Counted from the stretch's first letter, positions 1 to 8,866 are shown. The stretch: DNA of 64,000 nt from Streptomyces atroolivaceus (GCF_000717025.1 NZ_JNXG01000001.1:186001-250000), one strand, 5' to 3'. Notes: generated from the sequence alone by a model not told the origin. Numbers and translations: made by a program.

Positions 1-203
<203 letters not shown>

Positions 204-291
204 TCAGGGGGCGTACGTAAAGGTCGTACCTGCCGCACGACGATGTGCGGCAAAGCCTGAGCCGTCGAACCGGGTGCCCCGGAATAGACGA

Positions 292-319
292 AGCCCCTGG
301 CGCAATAGCGCAAGGGGCT
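292..319. terminator. Hairpin between divergent purA and kinase-like gene
   Basis: AGCCCC and GGGGCT arms enclose a smaller GCGC/GCGC stem. The hairpin lies in the leader between two divergent genes, so it is not an obvious end-of-gene terminator. It could be an mRNA-leader structure for the rightward gene. No T-run follows it. Confidence 0.35.
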
Positions 320-353
320 CTTGCACCAAGATGCTACCCGAGGAAGGACCGAG

Positions 354-1187
354 GTGTCGGCTGCAGAGCCCCCCGGCGACGGCGACCACCAGCTACTCGT
401 ACTCATAGACCCCCTTGCCCGCCGCTACGACGGCGAGTCCGTGCGCATCGCGAAGGACGTGCTGAGCGCCGGCGCGCACACCAAGATCTGCCTCGCGGAC
501 AGCCCCGACGAGTTCGCCAGGGCCCTGTCCCGGCGGGGCTCCAGGCGTCCGGTCGTGGTCGGCGACGACCACGCGCTGCTGCGCGCCGTGTCCCAGCTGC
601 ACCGGGAACGCGAGCTCGCGGACAGCGCGCTCTCCCTGATCCCGGTCGGCGCGGCGCACACGCTGGAACTCGCCCACGCACTCGGCGTGCCCCGGGGGGC
701 CGTGGCGGCCGCCCGCACGGCGCTCGACGGGGCCGCCCGCAGGCTGGACCTGCTCGTCGACGACAGCGACGGAGTCGTGCTCGGCGAGCTGAGCATCCCG
801 GCGGCCAGGCCCGCGCCGGGCCCGCCCCACACGGTCTGGGACACCTGCCGCACGCTGGTGGCCTCCCTGGTCCGCCCCGCCCCGCCCTCGCACTCGGGCC
901 CCGTCCGGGCCCACCGGCTGCGGGTCGAGGCGGACGGGGTCCTGCTGAACGACCTGGACCGGCCCGTCGAGGGCGTCTCGGTGGCCGCGCAGGGGGACGG
1001 AGGCCTGGCGGACGTGGTGATCCACACGGCCTCCGGCGAGACGCACACGGTGGAGGCCAAGGCGGTCACGGTCTCCGGCCCGGACTTCCGCTACCGCGCG
1101 GACATACAGGTCGCGGGCCCCGTCAGGACCCGCACGTGGACGGTACGGGCGGGCGCCTGGGGGCTGGTGCTCCCCGTGGGTGCCTGA
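354..1187 (+). CDS. Diacylglycerol kinase catalytic-domain-like protein
   Basis: About 277 residues. The N-terminal 130 residues resemble the DAGK catalytic fold of lipid and sphingosine kinases: LLVLIDPLARRYDG corresponds to the first strand and substrate loop, and VVVGDDHALLRAV to the nucleotide loop. The C-terminal half (HRLRVEADGVLLNDLDRPVEG onward) resembles the second beta domain of the YegS/BmrU family. The canonical GGDGT nucleotide motif is not intact; VGDDHAL occupies its place, so kinase activity is uncertain. The start is a GTG at 354 chosen for the AGGAAGG seven bases upstream; an earlier GTG at 321 lacks a site. The gene is divergent from purA. The name is based on fold resemblance, not on an intact active site. 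Confidence 0.7.
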   Translation: MSAAEPPGDGDHQLLVLIDPLARRYDGESVRIAKDVLSAGAHTKICLADSPDEFARALSRRGSRRPVVVGDDHALLRAVSQLHRERELADSALSLIPVGAAHTLELAHALGVPRGAVAAARTALDGAARRLDLLVDDSDGVVLGELSIPAARPAPGPPHTVWDTCRTLVASLVRPAPPSHSGPVRAHRLRVEADGVLLNDLDRPVEGVSVAAQGDGGLADVVIHTASGETHTVEAKAVTVSGPDFRYRADIQVAGPVRTRTWTVRAGAWGLVLPVGA

Positions 1188-1237
1188 GCCCGGCCCGTGG
1201 CTCAGCCCGGCCCGCGGCCTGAGCCCGGCCCGCGGCC

Positions 1238-1783
1238 TCAGCCGGGCGTCGCGCGGCTCTCGCGCCACCGGTCCAGGACACCGGTCAGTTCCGCCTGCAG
1301 GAATGCGAAGAACTCCGCCGTCTCCCCCAGCCGCGTCCCGGCCGGGGTGTCCTCGCCGAGGGAACGGGCGCCGTCCCTCAGCGTTCGCTCCCAGCGCGTC
1401 AGCACCTGGTCCCGGCTCGCGAAGGCGGCGTACCAGATCTCGTCGTGCAGGCGGTAGCGGTCGCGGCGTGAGCCGGGGTCGCGTTCGCGGCCGACCATGC
1501 TGACCTGGGTGAGGTAGTTGATCGCGCCCGATACGGCGGCCGGGCTGATCCGCAGCTGCCGGCCGAGGTCCGCCGAGGTCATGGAACCGTCGTCCTCGGC
1601 CAGGAGGGCTGCGAAGACGCGGGCGGCCATCCGCTGCATCCCGGCCTCCGTCATCTCCGCCGCGAAGCGCTCGACGAAGCGTGACACCGCGTCCTGGTCG
1701 CGCCCTGCGACCCCGCCCTCCCGATCGCCGGGACCCCCGGCCCCGCCGCTCACGGGCTCCGCCGCCTGCCCTGCTCCGATCAC
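1238..1783 (-). CDS. GbsR/MarR-family transcriptional regulator
   Basis: About 181 residues. A winged helix-turn-helix is visible in the middle (MTSADLGRQLRISPAAVSGAINYLTQVSMVGRERDPGSR is the recognition region and wing), followed by helices with conserved aromatic residues (DEIWYAAFASRDQVLTRW), as in GbsR/MarR dimer regulators. The start is GTG 1783 with GAAGG seven bases upstream. An upstream in-frame GTG at 1813 would run into the inverted repeat at 1814-1827, which is more likely the operator. The regulated target may be the gene itself or the small membrane protein gene that diverges to the right. The ligand is unknown. Confidence 0.82.
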   Translation of the reverse strand: MIGAGQAAEPVSGGAGGPGDREGGVAGRDQDAVSRFVERFAAEMTEAGMQRMAARVFAALLAEDDGSMTSADLGRQLRISPAAVSGAINYLTQVSMVGRERDPGSRRDRYRLHDEIWYAAFASRDQVLTRWERTLRDGARSLGEDTPAGTRLGETAEFFAFLQAELTGVLDRWRESRATPG

Positions 1784-1813
1784 GATCCGGCCTTCACACT
1801 TCTGCGCTTTCAC

Positions 1814-1827
1814 GACTTTGCGAAGTC
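1814..1827. promoter_or_regulatory. Candidate MarR operator (inverted repeat)
   Basis: Perfect inverted repeat GACTT-TGCG-AAGTC, 31 bases upstream of the chosen start of the MarR-type gene. Position and symmetry suit autoregulation. There is no other evidence. Confidence 0.4.
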
Positions 1828-2016
1828 AGCGTACTTCCGGAAACATCACGAAGGCACTCACGGCGAAGGCCGCGGGCAGGACCCCGCCGCTCACCGGCCG
1901 CGTCCCGGCCGGGCGGGAAGCCGGCCCCCGGAGGGCCCCCGAAAGGCATCCGGAAGCCTTCCGGCGGCGGGCCCACGGACCCGGCCGGCAGGAACCGGCC
2001 AGGGCGTGCGGACGTC

Positions 2017-2412
2017 ATGGAGCGTATGGAGCAACGTGACGCGGCAGGGTACGGCGGGTGTGCGACGGCGGCGCTCGGGGCGGCCACCGCCCTGTACGTC
2101 TGGGCCTCGTCACTCCGTACCGGCCTGCACATGGGTGCCGGCTTCGAAGGGCACGCCAGGGATCTCTCCGTCCTCTGGACGGAGCTGCCCCTCGTCCTGC
2201 TCGCCGGTGCCCTGATCCCCCCGGTCACCTGGCTGCTGACCCTGCGTCTGCCGCGCGGGCACAGGACCGTGCGGTCCCGGGCCCTCGTCGCCGGCGCGTG
2301 CACCGCGGCGGTCTTCGCCCTCGCCACGTGGGGCCTGCACACCTGGGCGAACCCACATCACCCGGACCACATACGGCTCTCAGGCGCCCTCGCCTCAGAT
2401 CTCGACCAGTAG
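2017..2412 (+). CDS. Small integral membrane protein, function unknown
   Basis: About 131 residues with three likely membrane segments: around residues 13-29 (GGCATAALGAATALYVW), 50-70 (LPLVLLAGALIPPVTWLLTL) and 85-105 (ALVAGACTAAVFALATWGL). There is no recognisable catalytic motif. The start is ATG 2017; the ribosome-binding sequence is weak. The 3' end overlaps the convergent P450 gene by 18 bases, which is unusual but seen in dense Streptomyces regions. It could be a target of the adjacent MarR-type regulator. Codon bias supports coding, but I do not recognise the family. Confidence 0.55.
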   Translation: MERMEQRDAAGYGGCATAALGAATALYVWASSLRTGLHMGAGFEGHARDLSVLWTELPLVLLAGALIPPVTWLLTLRLPRGHRTVRSRALVAGACTAAVFALATWGLHTWANPHHPDHIRLSGALASDLDQ

Positions 2413-3600
2413 CTCCCGCAGACCCCGGATCACGTATCCGGGCTTCCACTCCGGCTCGGCCGCCAGACGCATGCCGGGGGCCTTGCGCAGCAGCTCTCCG
2501 AAGGAAACCGCCATTTCGAGGCGGGCCAGCGGGGCGCCCAGGCAGTAGTGGATGCCCGCGCCGAAGGAGATGTGCGGGTTGTCCTTCCGGGACAGGTCCA
2601 GATGCTCCGCGTGGGCGAAGCGTTCCGGATCCCGGTTGGCCGACGCGAAGAGCAGCGCGACCTGCGAACCCCGCGGGATGACGGTGCCGTCGACCTCGAT
2701 GTCGTCCAGGACCCACCGCGCGAACATGGGCACCGGGGTGTCGTAGCGCAGCAACTCCTCCACCGCGGTGGGCAACAGGCCGTGGTCGGCGCGCAGGGAG
2801 GCCAGTTGCTCCGGGTGCCGGAAGAGCATCCACCAGCCGTTGGCGGTGGCGTTGACGGTCGCCTCGTGGCCGGCGTTGAGCAGCAGCACACAGGTGGAGA
2901 CGATCTCCTGCTCCGTCAGCCGGTCCTCGTCGTCATGGGCGGCGATGAGTCCTGAGATCAGATCGGCCCCCGGGTCCGCGCGCCGTGCCCCGATCAGTTC
3001 ACGCAGGTAGCCGGAGAACTCGACCGACGCCCGCACGGCGGCCCGCGCGGTCTCCTCCGGCGGGTTCAGCTCGAACATCCCGCAGATCGCCGCCGACCAC
3101 GGCCGCAGAAGCCCGCGGTCGGCCTCCGGGACACCCAGCATCTCGGCGATGACGGCCACCGGCAGCGGCTCCGCGACCGCACTCAGCAGATCGCCGCCGC
3201 CCGCCTCCACGAAGTCGTCGACGATCCCGGCGGCCAGCCGCTCCACCGTGGGAGCCAGAGCCTCGACCCTGCGGGGCGTGAAGGCCTTGGCGACCAGGCG
3301 CCGGATCCGGGTGTGGTCGGGGGCCTCCAGATCGAGGATCCCCTGCCCGTTGAGCGTGTGGAACGGTTCGTGGGCGGCGGGCGGGGCGGTGACGCCGAAC
3401 TCGTCGTGGCTGAAGCGGTGCAGGTACGTCCGCCCCAGCCGCCGGTCGCGCAGCAGCCCGGACACGTCGGAGTAGTGCGGGATCAGCCACTGCCCCGTCG
3501 GCTCGAAGTAATGCGCCCGGCCGGTGGCGCGCAGCGCGGCGTAGGCGGGGTACGGGTCGGCGACGAACGCCGGGGACCAGGGATCGAAGGACACGTGCAT
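2395..3600 (-). CDS. Cytochrome P450
   Basis: 401 residues, the usual length for a soluble bacterial class I P450. The heme-binding loop FGAGIHYCLGAPLARLE near residue 350 carries the axial cysteine. The K-helix ELLR matches the ExxR motif, and the I-helix shows AGHEATVN where AGxET is typical, so the acid/Thr pair is AGHEAT. It would need a ferredoxin and reductase supplied elsewhere. It begins 25 bases after the response regulator stop and shares its strand, so kinase, regulator and P450 may form one transcript. Between them lies a 16-base tandem duplication. The class resembles CYP105/107 enzymes; the substrate is unknown. Confidence 0.95.
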   Translation of the reverse strand: MHVSFDPWSPAFVADPYPAYAALRATGRAHYFEPTGQWLIPHYSDVSGLLRDRRLGRTYLHRFSHDEFGVTAPPAAHEPFHTLNGQGILDLEAPDHTRIRRLVAKAFTPRRVEALAPTVERLAAGIVDDFVEAGGGDLLSAVAEPLPVAVIAEMLGVPEADRGLLRPWSAAICGMFELNPPEETARAAVRASVEFSGYLRELIGARRADPGADLISGLIAAHDDEDRLTEQEIVSTCVLLLNAGHEATVNATANGWWMLFRHPEQLASLRADHGLLPTAVEELLRYDTPVPMFARWVLDDIEVDGTVIPRGSQVALLFASANRDPERFAHAEHLDLSRKDNPHISFGAGIHYCLGAPLARLEMAVSFGELLRKAPGMRLAAEPEWKPGYVIRGLRELLVEI

Positions 3601-3608
3601 GAGCCGAC

Positions 3609-3640
3609 GCTATCCGGGGGTGACGCTATCCGGGGGTGAC
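3609..3640. repeat. Two perfect 16-base tandem copies at the regulator/P450 junction
   Basis: GCTATCCGGGGGTGAC occurs twice head to tail (3609-3624 and 3625-3640). On the minus strand the repeat covers the last codons and TAG stop of the response regulator, plus a second copy of the same stretch before the P450 start. It therefore shifts the distance from regulator stop to P450 ATG. Confidence 0.9.
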
Positions 3641-4291
3641 CAGCCGCGCCTCGTACGCGAACACGGCCGCCTGGGTCCGGTCCCGCAGCCCCAGCTTCAC
3701 CAGGATGCGGCTGACGTGCGTCTTGATCGTCGACTCGGCGACCACCAGGTGCGAGGCGATCTCGAGGTTGGACAGCCCCTGCGCGATCAGCACCAGGACC
3801 TCCGTCTCGCGCTCCGTGAGGTCGCCGATCCTGGCCATGGCAGGCGGCCGGGGCGCCTCGGCGATCTTCGAGAACTCGGTGATCAGCCGCCTGGTCACCG
3901 TCGGGGCGAGCAGCGCCTCGCCGGACGCCACCACCCGCACGCCCTCGGCGAGCTGCCGGGCCGACGCGTCCTTGAGCAGGAAGCCGGAGGCCCCGGCCCG
4001 CAGGGCCTGGTAGACGTACTCGTCGAGGTCGAAGGTGGTCAGGACGAGCACCTTGGCGTCCGCGTCGGCGGCGACGATCTCGCGCGTCGCCTCGATGCCG
4101 TTGAGCTCCGGCATCCGGATGTCCATCAGCACCACGTCGGGCCGCAGGGCGGCGACCTGCGAGACGGCCTGCCGCCCGTCGACGGCCTCGCCGACCACCT
4201 CGATGCCGGGCATCGCGTTGAGCAGCACGGAGAAGCCCTCGCGGACCATCATCTGGTCGTCCACGATCAGCACCCTGATGGTGTCGTTCAT
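3626..4291 (-). CDS. Two-component response regulator, NarL/LuxR family
   Basis: 221 residues. The receiver domain (1-125) has the acidic pair D11/D12, phosphoacceptor D57 in VVLMDIRMPE, the conserved Thr in VLTTF and the Lys in GFLLKD. The C-terminal LuxR helix-turn-helix (about 150-215) reads LTERETEVLVLIAQGLSNLEIA then ESTIKTHVSRILVKLGL. The start overlaps the stop of the kinase gene by four bases (ATGA), so the pair is translationally coupled and should be a cognate system. A DNA target is not evident; the P450 downstream may be part of the same transcript. Confidence 0.95.
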   Translation of the reverse strand: MNDTIRVLIVDDQMMVREGFSVLLNAMPGIEVVGEAVDGRQAVSQVAALRPDVVLMDIRMPELNGIEATREIVAADADAKVLVLTTFDLDEYVYQALRAGASGFLLKDASARQLAEGVRVVASGEALLAPTVTRRLITEFSKIAEAPRPPAMARIGDLTERETEVLVLIAQGLSNLEIASHLVVAESTIKTHVSRILVKLGLRDRTQAAVFAYEARLVTPG

Positions 4292-5613
4292 GCCGTCCCG
4301 CCCTTCGTGGCGGCGGTCTCGGCCGCCGGTACGGGGAGGAACACGGCGACCTCGTAGCCGCCGTCCTCCGTCGCCCCGGCCGTCATCTCCCCGTTCAGCA
4401 TCGCGACCCGCTCCCGCATCCCCGTGATCCCGTGCCCGGCACCCGGCGAGGGCTTGACCAGCCCCCTGGGGGGACCGTTGACGACGCGCAGCCCCAGCCC
4501 GCCGAGCACATAGCCGATCTCCACCTTGGCGGTGGCGCCCGGCGCGTGCCGGAGAGTGTTGCTCAGCGCCTCCTGGACGATCCGGTACGCCGACAGCTCG
4601 ACGCCCTGGGGAAGCTCGCGTACCGCGCCGGTGACCGTCTTCTCCGTCTCCAGACCCGTTTCGCGGACGTTGTCCAGCAGCCGGCCGATCTCGGCGAGGG
4701 TGGGCTGCGGAGCGTCCGGCGCCTCGTAGTCCTCCGCCCGTACGACACCGAGGACGCGGCGCAGCTCGGTGAGCGCGGCGACGGCGTTCTCCCGGATGGT
4801 GACGAACGCCTGCTCCAGCTCGGGCGGCGGGTTCTCCACCCGGTACGGGGCGGCCTCGGCCTGGATCGCGACGACGGACATGTGGTGGGCGACGACGTCG
4901 TGCAGCTCACGGGCGATGGTGGTGCGCTCCTCCAGGAGCGTGCGCCGGTCACGTTCGACGGCGGTGACGGTGCGCTGCACGGTCACCTCGCGCTGGGCCT
5001 CGCGGCGGGTCTGCACGACCGTCACGACGAGCAGGGCCAACGCCGACGTGAAGGCCATGCCGCCGGCGGTCGAGGAGGGGTTGTAGGGGCCGAGGGCGGC
5101 CGACAAGAAGCCGGGGAGCAGGGTGATCGCCCACATCCAGGCCGCCGTACGCGGCCTGGTCCGCGCCGCGACGACGATCAGGACGCCCAGGTGGCACACG
5201 AAGGTGTGCGGCGACCACGGCCAGTCCCCGCTGCCCACGACGGCCGTCACCGGGACCAGAGCGATCGACGCCCAGAAGGCGAGAACGGGGCGGAGCAGCG
5301 TCATCAGCAACACGGCGGCCGGCAGGAACGCGGTGATGAGGGTCGCGAGCCCGAACGGGGAGTAGGTGTTCGCCGAGAAGACGCCTCCCAGCAGCGCGAT
5401 CAGCGCGACCGCGGCCACCACCGCGTGCGGGAACCAGACGGCCCGCGTCCGGATCGGCTTCGGGAGCCGTCGGATCACCGGGCCGTCCGTGCCCAGCGGC
5501 CCCATCGGACGGTAGTCGAGCACATGGTGGAAGAGGTCCTGCCGCAGGCCGTCTATCGCCCCTGCGGCCAGCCGGAATTCCGGGCTTCTGGTCTTCGTCT
5601 CGGTCACGCTCAC
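4288..5613 (-). CDS. Sensor histidine kinase, HisKA_3 (NarL-partner) type
   Basis: 441 residues. Four to five hydrophobic segments lie between about 60 and 205, giving a membrane sensor with little extracellular sequence. A short coiled coil follows, then the phosphoacceptor region EERTTIARELHDVVAHHMSVV with the DesK/NarX-type ELHD histidine, and an ATPase domain with the N box YRIVQEALSNTLRHA and a glycine-rich GHGITGMRERV. It would phosphorylate the overlapping response regulator. Small-footprint membrane sensors of this type often sense envelope stress, but the signal here is unknown. Confidence 0.94.
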   Translation of the reverse strand: MSVTETKTRSPEFRLAAGAIDGLRQDLFHHVLDYRPMGPLGTDGPVIRRLPKPIRTRAVWFPHAVVAAVALIALLGGVFSANTYSPFGLATLITAFLPAAVLLMTLLRPVLAFWASIALVPVTAVVGSGDWPWSPHTFVCHLGVLIVVAARTRPRTAAWMWAITLLPGFLSAALGPYNPSSTAGGMAFTSALALLVVTVVQTRREAQREVTVQRTVTAVERDRRTLLEERTTIARELHDVVAHHMSVVAIQAEAAPYRVENPPPELEQAFVTIRENAVAALTELRRVLGVVRAEDYEAPDAPQPTLAEIGRLLDNVRETGLETEKTVTGAVRELPQGVELSAYRIVQEALSNTLRHAPGATAKVEIGYVLGGLGLRVVNGPPRGLVKPSPGAGHGITGMRERVAMLNGEMTAGATEDGGYEVAVFLPVPAAETAATKGGTA

Positions 5614-5681
5614 ACGGTAGGCGCCGCCCTGTGCCCCGGTCGTCAGCAGTGATGCGGATCCTTGGCCGTCCGTCGCAAGTA

Positions 5682-6557
5682 CTACCAGGCCAGCTGGGCG
5701 ATCTCCTCGGCCACCACGGCGCAGGCGTCCGCCGACGGATCGATCAGCGGAAAGTGCCCCACCCCGTCCAGCAGCGTGAGCCCCACCATCTCCCCGGCCT
5801 TCGCCGCCGCGTCGACGAACGCGTCCGTGACGGCCTGCGGCACGGTGACGTCGTCCACGCCCTGCACGACGGCCGTCGCGATCCCGGTCGGCAGCAGCAG
5901 GGCCGGATCGACGTGCGCGGCCCGCGCCCCGAAGTTCTCCTCGCCGCCCAGGAGCTGGTGCAGCGCCCCGGAGCAGACATCCAGCTCGACGGCGCTCGCG
6001 AAATCACCGATCGGCGCCAGGGCGACCACTCCGCGCAGGGGCGGCGCGGCAGCCAGCCGCCACGGCGAGCCCTCCGGGAGCACATGCCGGGCCGCCGCCC
6101 ACAGGGCGAGCTGGCCACCGGCCGAGTGCCCGGTGACGACGGTCTTGCGCGGATCGGCCCCGGGAAGCTCCCGGGCCGCCAGCGCCGGCAGGGCGTCCAT
6201 CGCCGCCGCCACGTCGTCGAACGTCTCGGGCCAGCGGCCGGCGGCCGGGCCCGCCACGCCCGGCTGCGGGATCTCGCCGCCACGCCGGTACTCCACGCTG
6301 GCCACGGCGAAGCCGCGCCGCGCGAGGAAGTCGGCGAACGGTGAGACGTGCTGCCGGTCGTACGGCGCCCGCCAGGCCCCGCCGTGCAGGAGCACGACGA
6401 GCGGCGCCCCGGCCCGCCCGTCCCGCGGCGCGAAGAAGTCGATCACCTGGTCGGGGTGGCTCCCGTAGGCCGCCGACCCGTCGGGGGCGACCGCCGGATG
6501 CGCGAGGGCCGACTCGGTCTCGGCGGCGTCGCGATCACGCGCGGCAGAATCCGACAT
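5682..6557 (-). CDS. Alpha/beta hydrolase, probable kynurenine formamidase
   Basis: 291 residues of alpha/beta hydrolase fold. The oxyanion loop HGGAW (about 58-62) and nucleophile elbow GHSAGG (Ser145) identify the hormone-sensitive lipase/arylformamidase branch; the late GVGHFPLID supplies the catalytic His, with an Asp before it. It follows kynureninase and tryptophan 2,3-dioxygenase on the same strand. Arylformamidase, which hydrolyses N-formylkynurenine to kynurenine, is the missing step between those two enzymes, so I infer that role from context. A 126-base gap separates it from kynureninase, so it may also have its own promoter. A general esterase is the alternative. Confidence 0.8.
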   Translation of the reverse strand: MSDSAARDRDAAETESALAHPAVAPDGSAAYGSHPDQVIDFFAPRDGRAGAPLVVLLHGGAWRAPYDRQHVSPFADFLARRGFAVASVEYRRGGEIPQPGVAGPAAGRWPETFDDVAAAMDALPALAARELPGADPRKTVVTGHSAGGQLALWAAARHVLPEGSPWRLAAAPPLRGVVALAPIGDFASAVELDVCSGALHQLLGGEENFGARAAHVDPALLLPTGIATAVVQGVDDVTVPQAVTDAFVDAAAKAGEMVGLTLLDGVGHFPLIDPSADACAVVAEEIAQLAW

Positions 6558-6683
6558 GCTGCTCCAACCGTCCTGTGCCCGTGCCCAACTGGACTGACCT
6601 GCGGGGACGGTACCAGTACGACGGACCGCCGCCGCACGGGCCCGGAGGGGTGGACCCGTACGGCCGCGGGCGCCCGGCCGGTC

Positions 6684-7871
6684 TCAGACCGCCAGCACCT
6701 CCGCGAGGATCCGCGCCGCCCTCTCCGCGTCGGCGAAACCGACGTAGAGCGGGGTGAAACCGAAGCGCAGGACGTCCGGGCGGCGCAGGTCACCGACCAC
6801 TCCGCGCTCGATGAGTGCGCGCATCACCGCCTCCGCGTCGTCGCACCGCAGCGAGACCTGGCTGCCGCGCTCCGCGTGGGCGGCCGGGGTGACCGGCGCG
6901 ACCCGGCCCTCGGGCACGTAGGCGGCGACGCACTCCAGGAAGAAGTCGGTCAGCGCCAGGGACTTGGCCCGCACCGAGTCCACCGATACGCCGTCCCACA
7001 CGTCCAGCGACGCTTCCAGGGCCAGCATGGACAGGATGTCCGGGGTCCCGACCCGGCCCCGTACGGAACCGTCCGCGGGGGCGTAGCCCGGCGTCATCGC
7101 GAACGGGTCGGCGTGCGAGGTCCACCCGGGCAGGGGCGAGTCGAAGACCGTCTGATGGCGCTCGGCGACGTACAGGTAGGCAGGCGAACCGGGCCCGCCG
7201 TTGAGGTACTTGTACGTACAGCCGACGGCCAGGTCCACGCCGTGCGCGTCGAGACCCACCGGCAGGGCCCCGGCGCTGTGGCACAGGTCCCAGACCGCGA
7301 GCGCACCGGCCTCGTGGGCTGCGGCGGTGAGGCCGGGCAGGTCGTGCAGCCTGCCCGTGCGGTAGTCGACGTGGTTCAGCAGGACGGCCGCCGTGCGCGG
7401 GCCGAGGGCGGATCGCACGTCGGCCGGGGTGACGGGGACGACGCGGTGACCCGTCATCCGGGCCGCCGACCCGGCGATGTACCCGTCCGTGGGGAAGGTC
7501 GTCGCGTCGACGAGGATCTCGTCGCGCCCCTCGCCGGCGAGGCGGGTCGCGGCGACGACGGCCTTGAAGACGTTCACGCTGGTGGAGTCGCCCACCACGA
7601 TCTGCCCGGGGGCCGCCCCGACCAGCGGGGCGATCCGGTCGCCGATCCGCTCGGGCGCGGTCCACCAGCCGCTCTCGTCCCAGGAACGGATGCGCAGCGC
7701 GCCCCACTCGCGGGTGATGACGTCCTGCATGCGCGCGGGGACGTGGCGGGGCAGCGCACCCAGCGAGTTGCCGTCGAGGTAGACGGAGTCGTCGAGGATG
7801 AACAGCTCGCGCAGCGCGGCCAGTTCGTCGGCGGTGTCGAGCGCCTCGGCGCGCTCCTTGAAGTCAGACAT
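6684..7871 (-). CDS. kynU: Kynureninase
   Basis: 395 residues, a PLP-dependent fold type I enzyme. It cleaves kynurenine to anthranilate and alanine (and 3-hydroxykynurenine to 3-hydroxyanthranilate). Family marks are DSVYLDGNSLGALP near the N terminus, WTAPERIGDRIAPLVGA, the aspartate strand VWDLCHSAGALPV and the PLP lysine segment VGCTYKYLNGGPGSPAYLYV. The start lies eight bases inside the end of the dioxygenase gene, so the two are translationally coupled. The product anthranilate can feed the phenazine, quinazoline or benzoate routes; nothing here shows which. Confidence 0.96.
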   Translation of the reverse strand: MSDFKERAEALDTADELAALRELFILDDSVYLDGNSLGALPRHVPARMQDVITREWGALRIRSWDESGWWTAPERIGDRIAPLVGAAPGQIVVGDSTSVNVFKAVVAATRLAGEGRDEILVDATTFPTDGYIAGSAARMTGHRVVPVTPADVRSALGPRTAAVLLNHVDYRTGRLHDLPGLTAAAHEAGALAVWDLCHSAGALPVGLDAHGVDLAVGCTYKYLNGGPGSPAYLYVAERHQTVFDSPLPGWTSHADPFAMTPGYAPADGSVRGRVGTPDILSMLALEASLDVWDGVSVDSVRAKSLALTDFFLECVAAYVPEGRVAPVTPAAHAERGSQVSLRCDDAEAVMRALIERGVVGDLRRPDVLRFGFTPLYVGFADAERAARILAEVLAV

Positions 7872-8712
7872 GGCTACGGGCCGTCCACAGCTCGGGGAAC
7901 ACGCTCTTGGTGGCCCGCTTCTCCAGCCAGGCGACCCCGGCCGATCCGCCGGTGCCGGTCTTCGACCCCATCGCCCGCCGGGTGGCGGTCAGGTGGTCGT
8001 TGCGCCATCGCCACACGAGCTCGCCGACATCGGTCAGCACCTCGCCGAGGCGTACGAGCTCGGCGTTCTGGTCCGGGTCGGCGTAGATCTCCGCCCATAC
8101 GGCCTCGACCGCGGGGGACGGCTCGTACTTCTGCGACAGGTCCCTCCGGAGCACCGACTGCGGCACGGCGTATCCACGGCGGGCGAGCAGGGCGAGCGTC
8201 TCGTCGTACAGGCCGGGCTCGTGGAGCGCCTTCTCCAGCTCGGCGTGGACGCGGGGCGCGCCCCGGTGCGGCACGAGCATGGAGGCGGACTTGTCGCCCA
8301 GCAGGAACTCCATCCGGCGGTACATCGCCGACTGGAAGCCGGACCCCTCGCCGAGGGACCCCCGGTAGGAGTTGAACTGGGCGGGGGTGAGGCCGGCGAG
8401 CGGCTTCCAGGAGGCGTTCAGCGCCTCCAGCTCCCGCAGCGAGCGCTTCAGCGCGTCACGGGCGACCGGTATGCGGTCCTCGCGCAGGGCGTGCGCCGCC
8501 GTCTCCCACTCGTGGACGATGACCGTGAACCACAGCTCCATGACCTGGGTGGTGACCAGGAAGACCATCTCGCCGGGATCGTCCGAGCGCAGGTGCTGGA
8601 GGTGGGTCAGGACATCCGCCTGGACGTAGTCCTCGTACGGGGTCGTTCCCGCGAAGTCCAGGTGCGGGGTCTCCGCACCGGTGGCTTCGGGGCCGGGGTG
8701 GTTCGTCGACAT
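7864..8712 (-). CDS. kynA: Tryptophan 2,3-dioxygenase
   Basis: 282 residues, the usual bacterial length. It opens the indole ring of L-tryptophan with O2 to give N-formylkynurenine, using heme. Motifs seen are TPYEDYVQADVLTHLQ, MVFLVTTQVMELWFTVIVHE, FNSYRGSLGEGSGFQS and, near the end, ARRAMGSKTGTGGSAGVAWLEKR (with one Thr variation), the substrate-lid sequence of the family. The start ATG 8712 is preceded by GAGGAGAC. It is the first gene of the kynurenine operon and so carries the likely promoter in 8713-8800. Confidence 0.97.
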   Translation of the reverse strand: MSTNHPGPEATGAETPHLDFAGTTPYEDYVQADVLTHLQHLRSDDPGEMVFLVTTQVMELWFTVIVHEWETAAHALREDRIPVARDALKRSLRELEALNASWKPLAGLTPAQFNSYRGSLGEGSGFQSAMYRRMEFLLGDKSASMLVPHRGAPRVHAELEKALHEPGLYDETLALLARRGYAVPQSVLRRDLSQKYEPSPAVEAVWAEIYADPDQNAELVRLGEVLTDVGELVWRWRNDHLTATRRAMGSKTGTGGSAGVAWLEKRATKSVFPELWTARSHV

Positions 8713-8819
8713 TTCTGTCTCCTCGACACGAGCTTCCGGGTAGCGGTCCGCCCCTTCCTCTGAGGTGGTGGAGCTCCGGTCCCCTGCTCGGCATCCTAAC
8801 GGCCTTCCGCCGAACGCGT

Positions 8820-8851
8820 CGGGCCCCGCGGGCTACGGCCCGCGGGGCCCG
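8820..8851. terminator. Hairpin terminator of the exporter/DUF3151 operon
   Basis: Thirteen-base GC arms (CGGGCCCCGCGGG and its complement) around a TACG loop, just past the stop of the DUF3151 gene. It is also upstream of the tryptophan dioxygenase promoter region and so insulates the two operons. Confidence 0.75.
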
Positions 8852-8866
8852 GAAGGCGGGGTCGTG

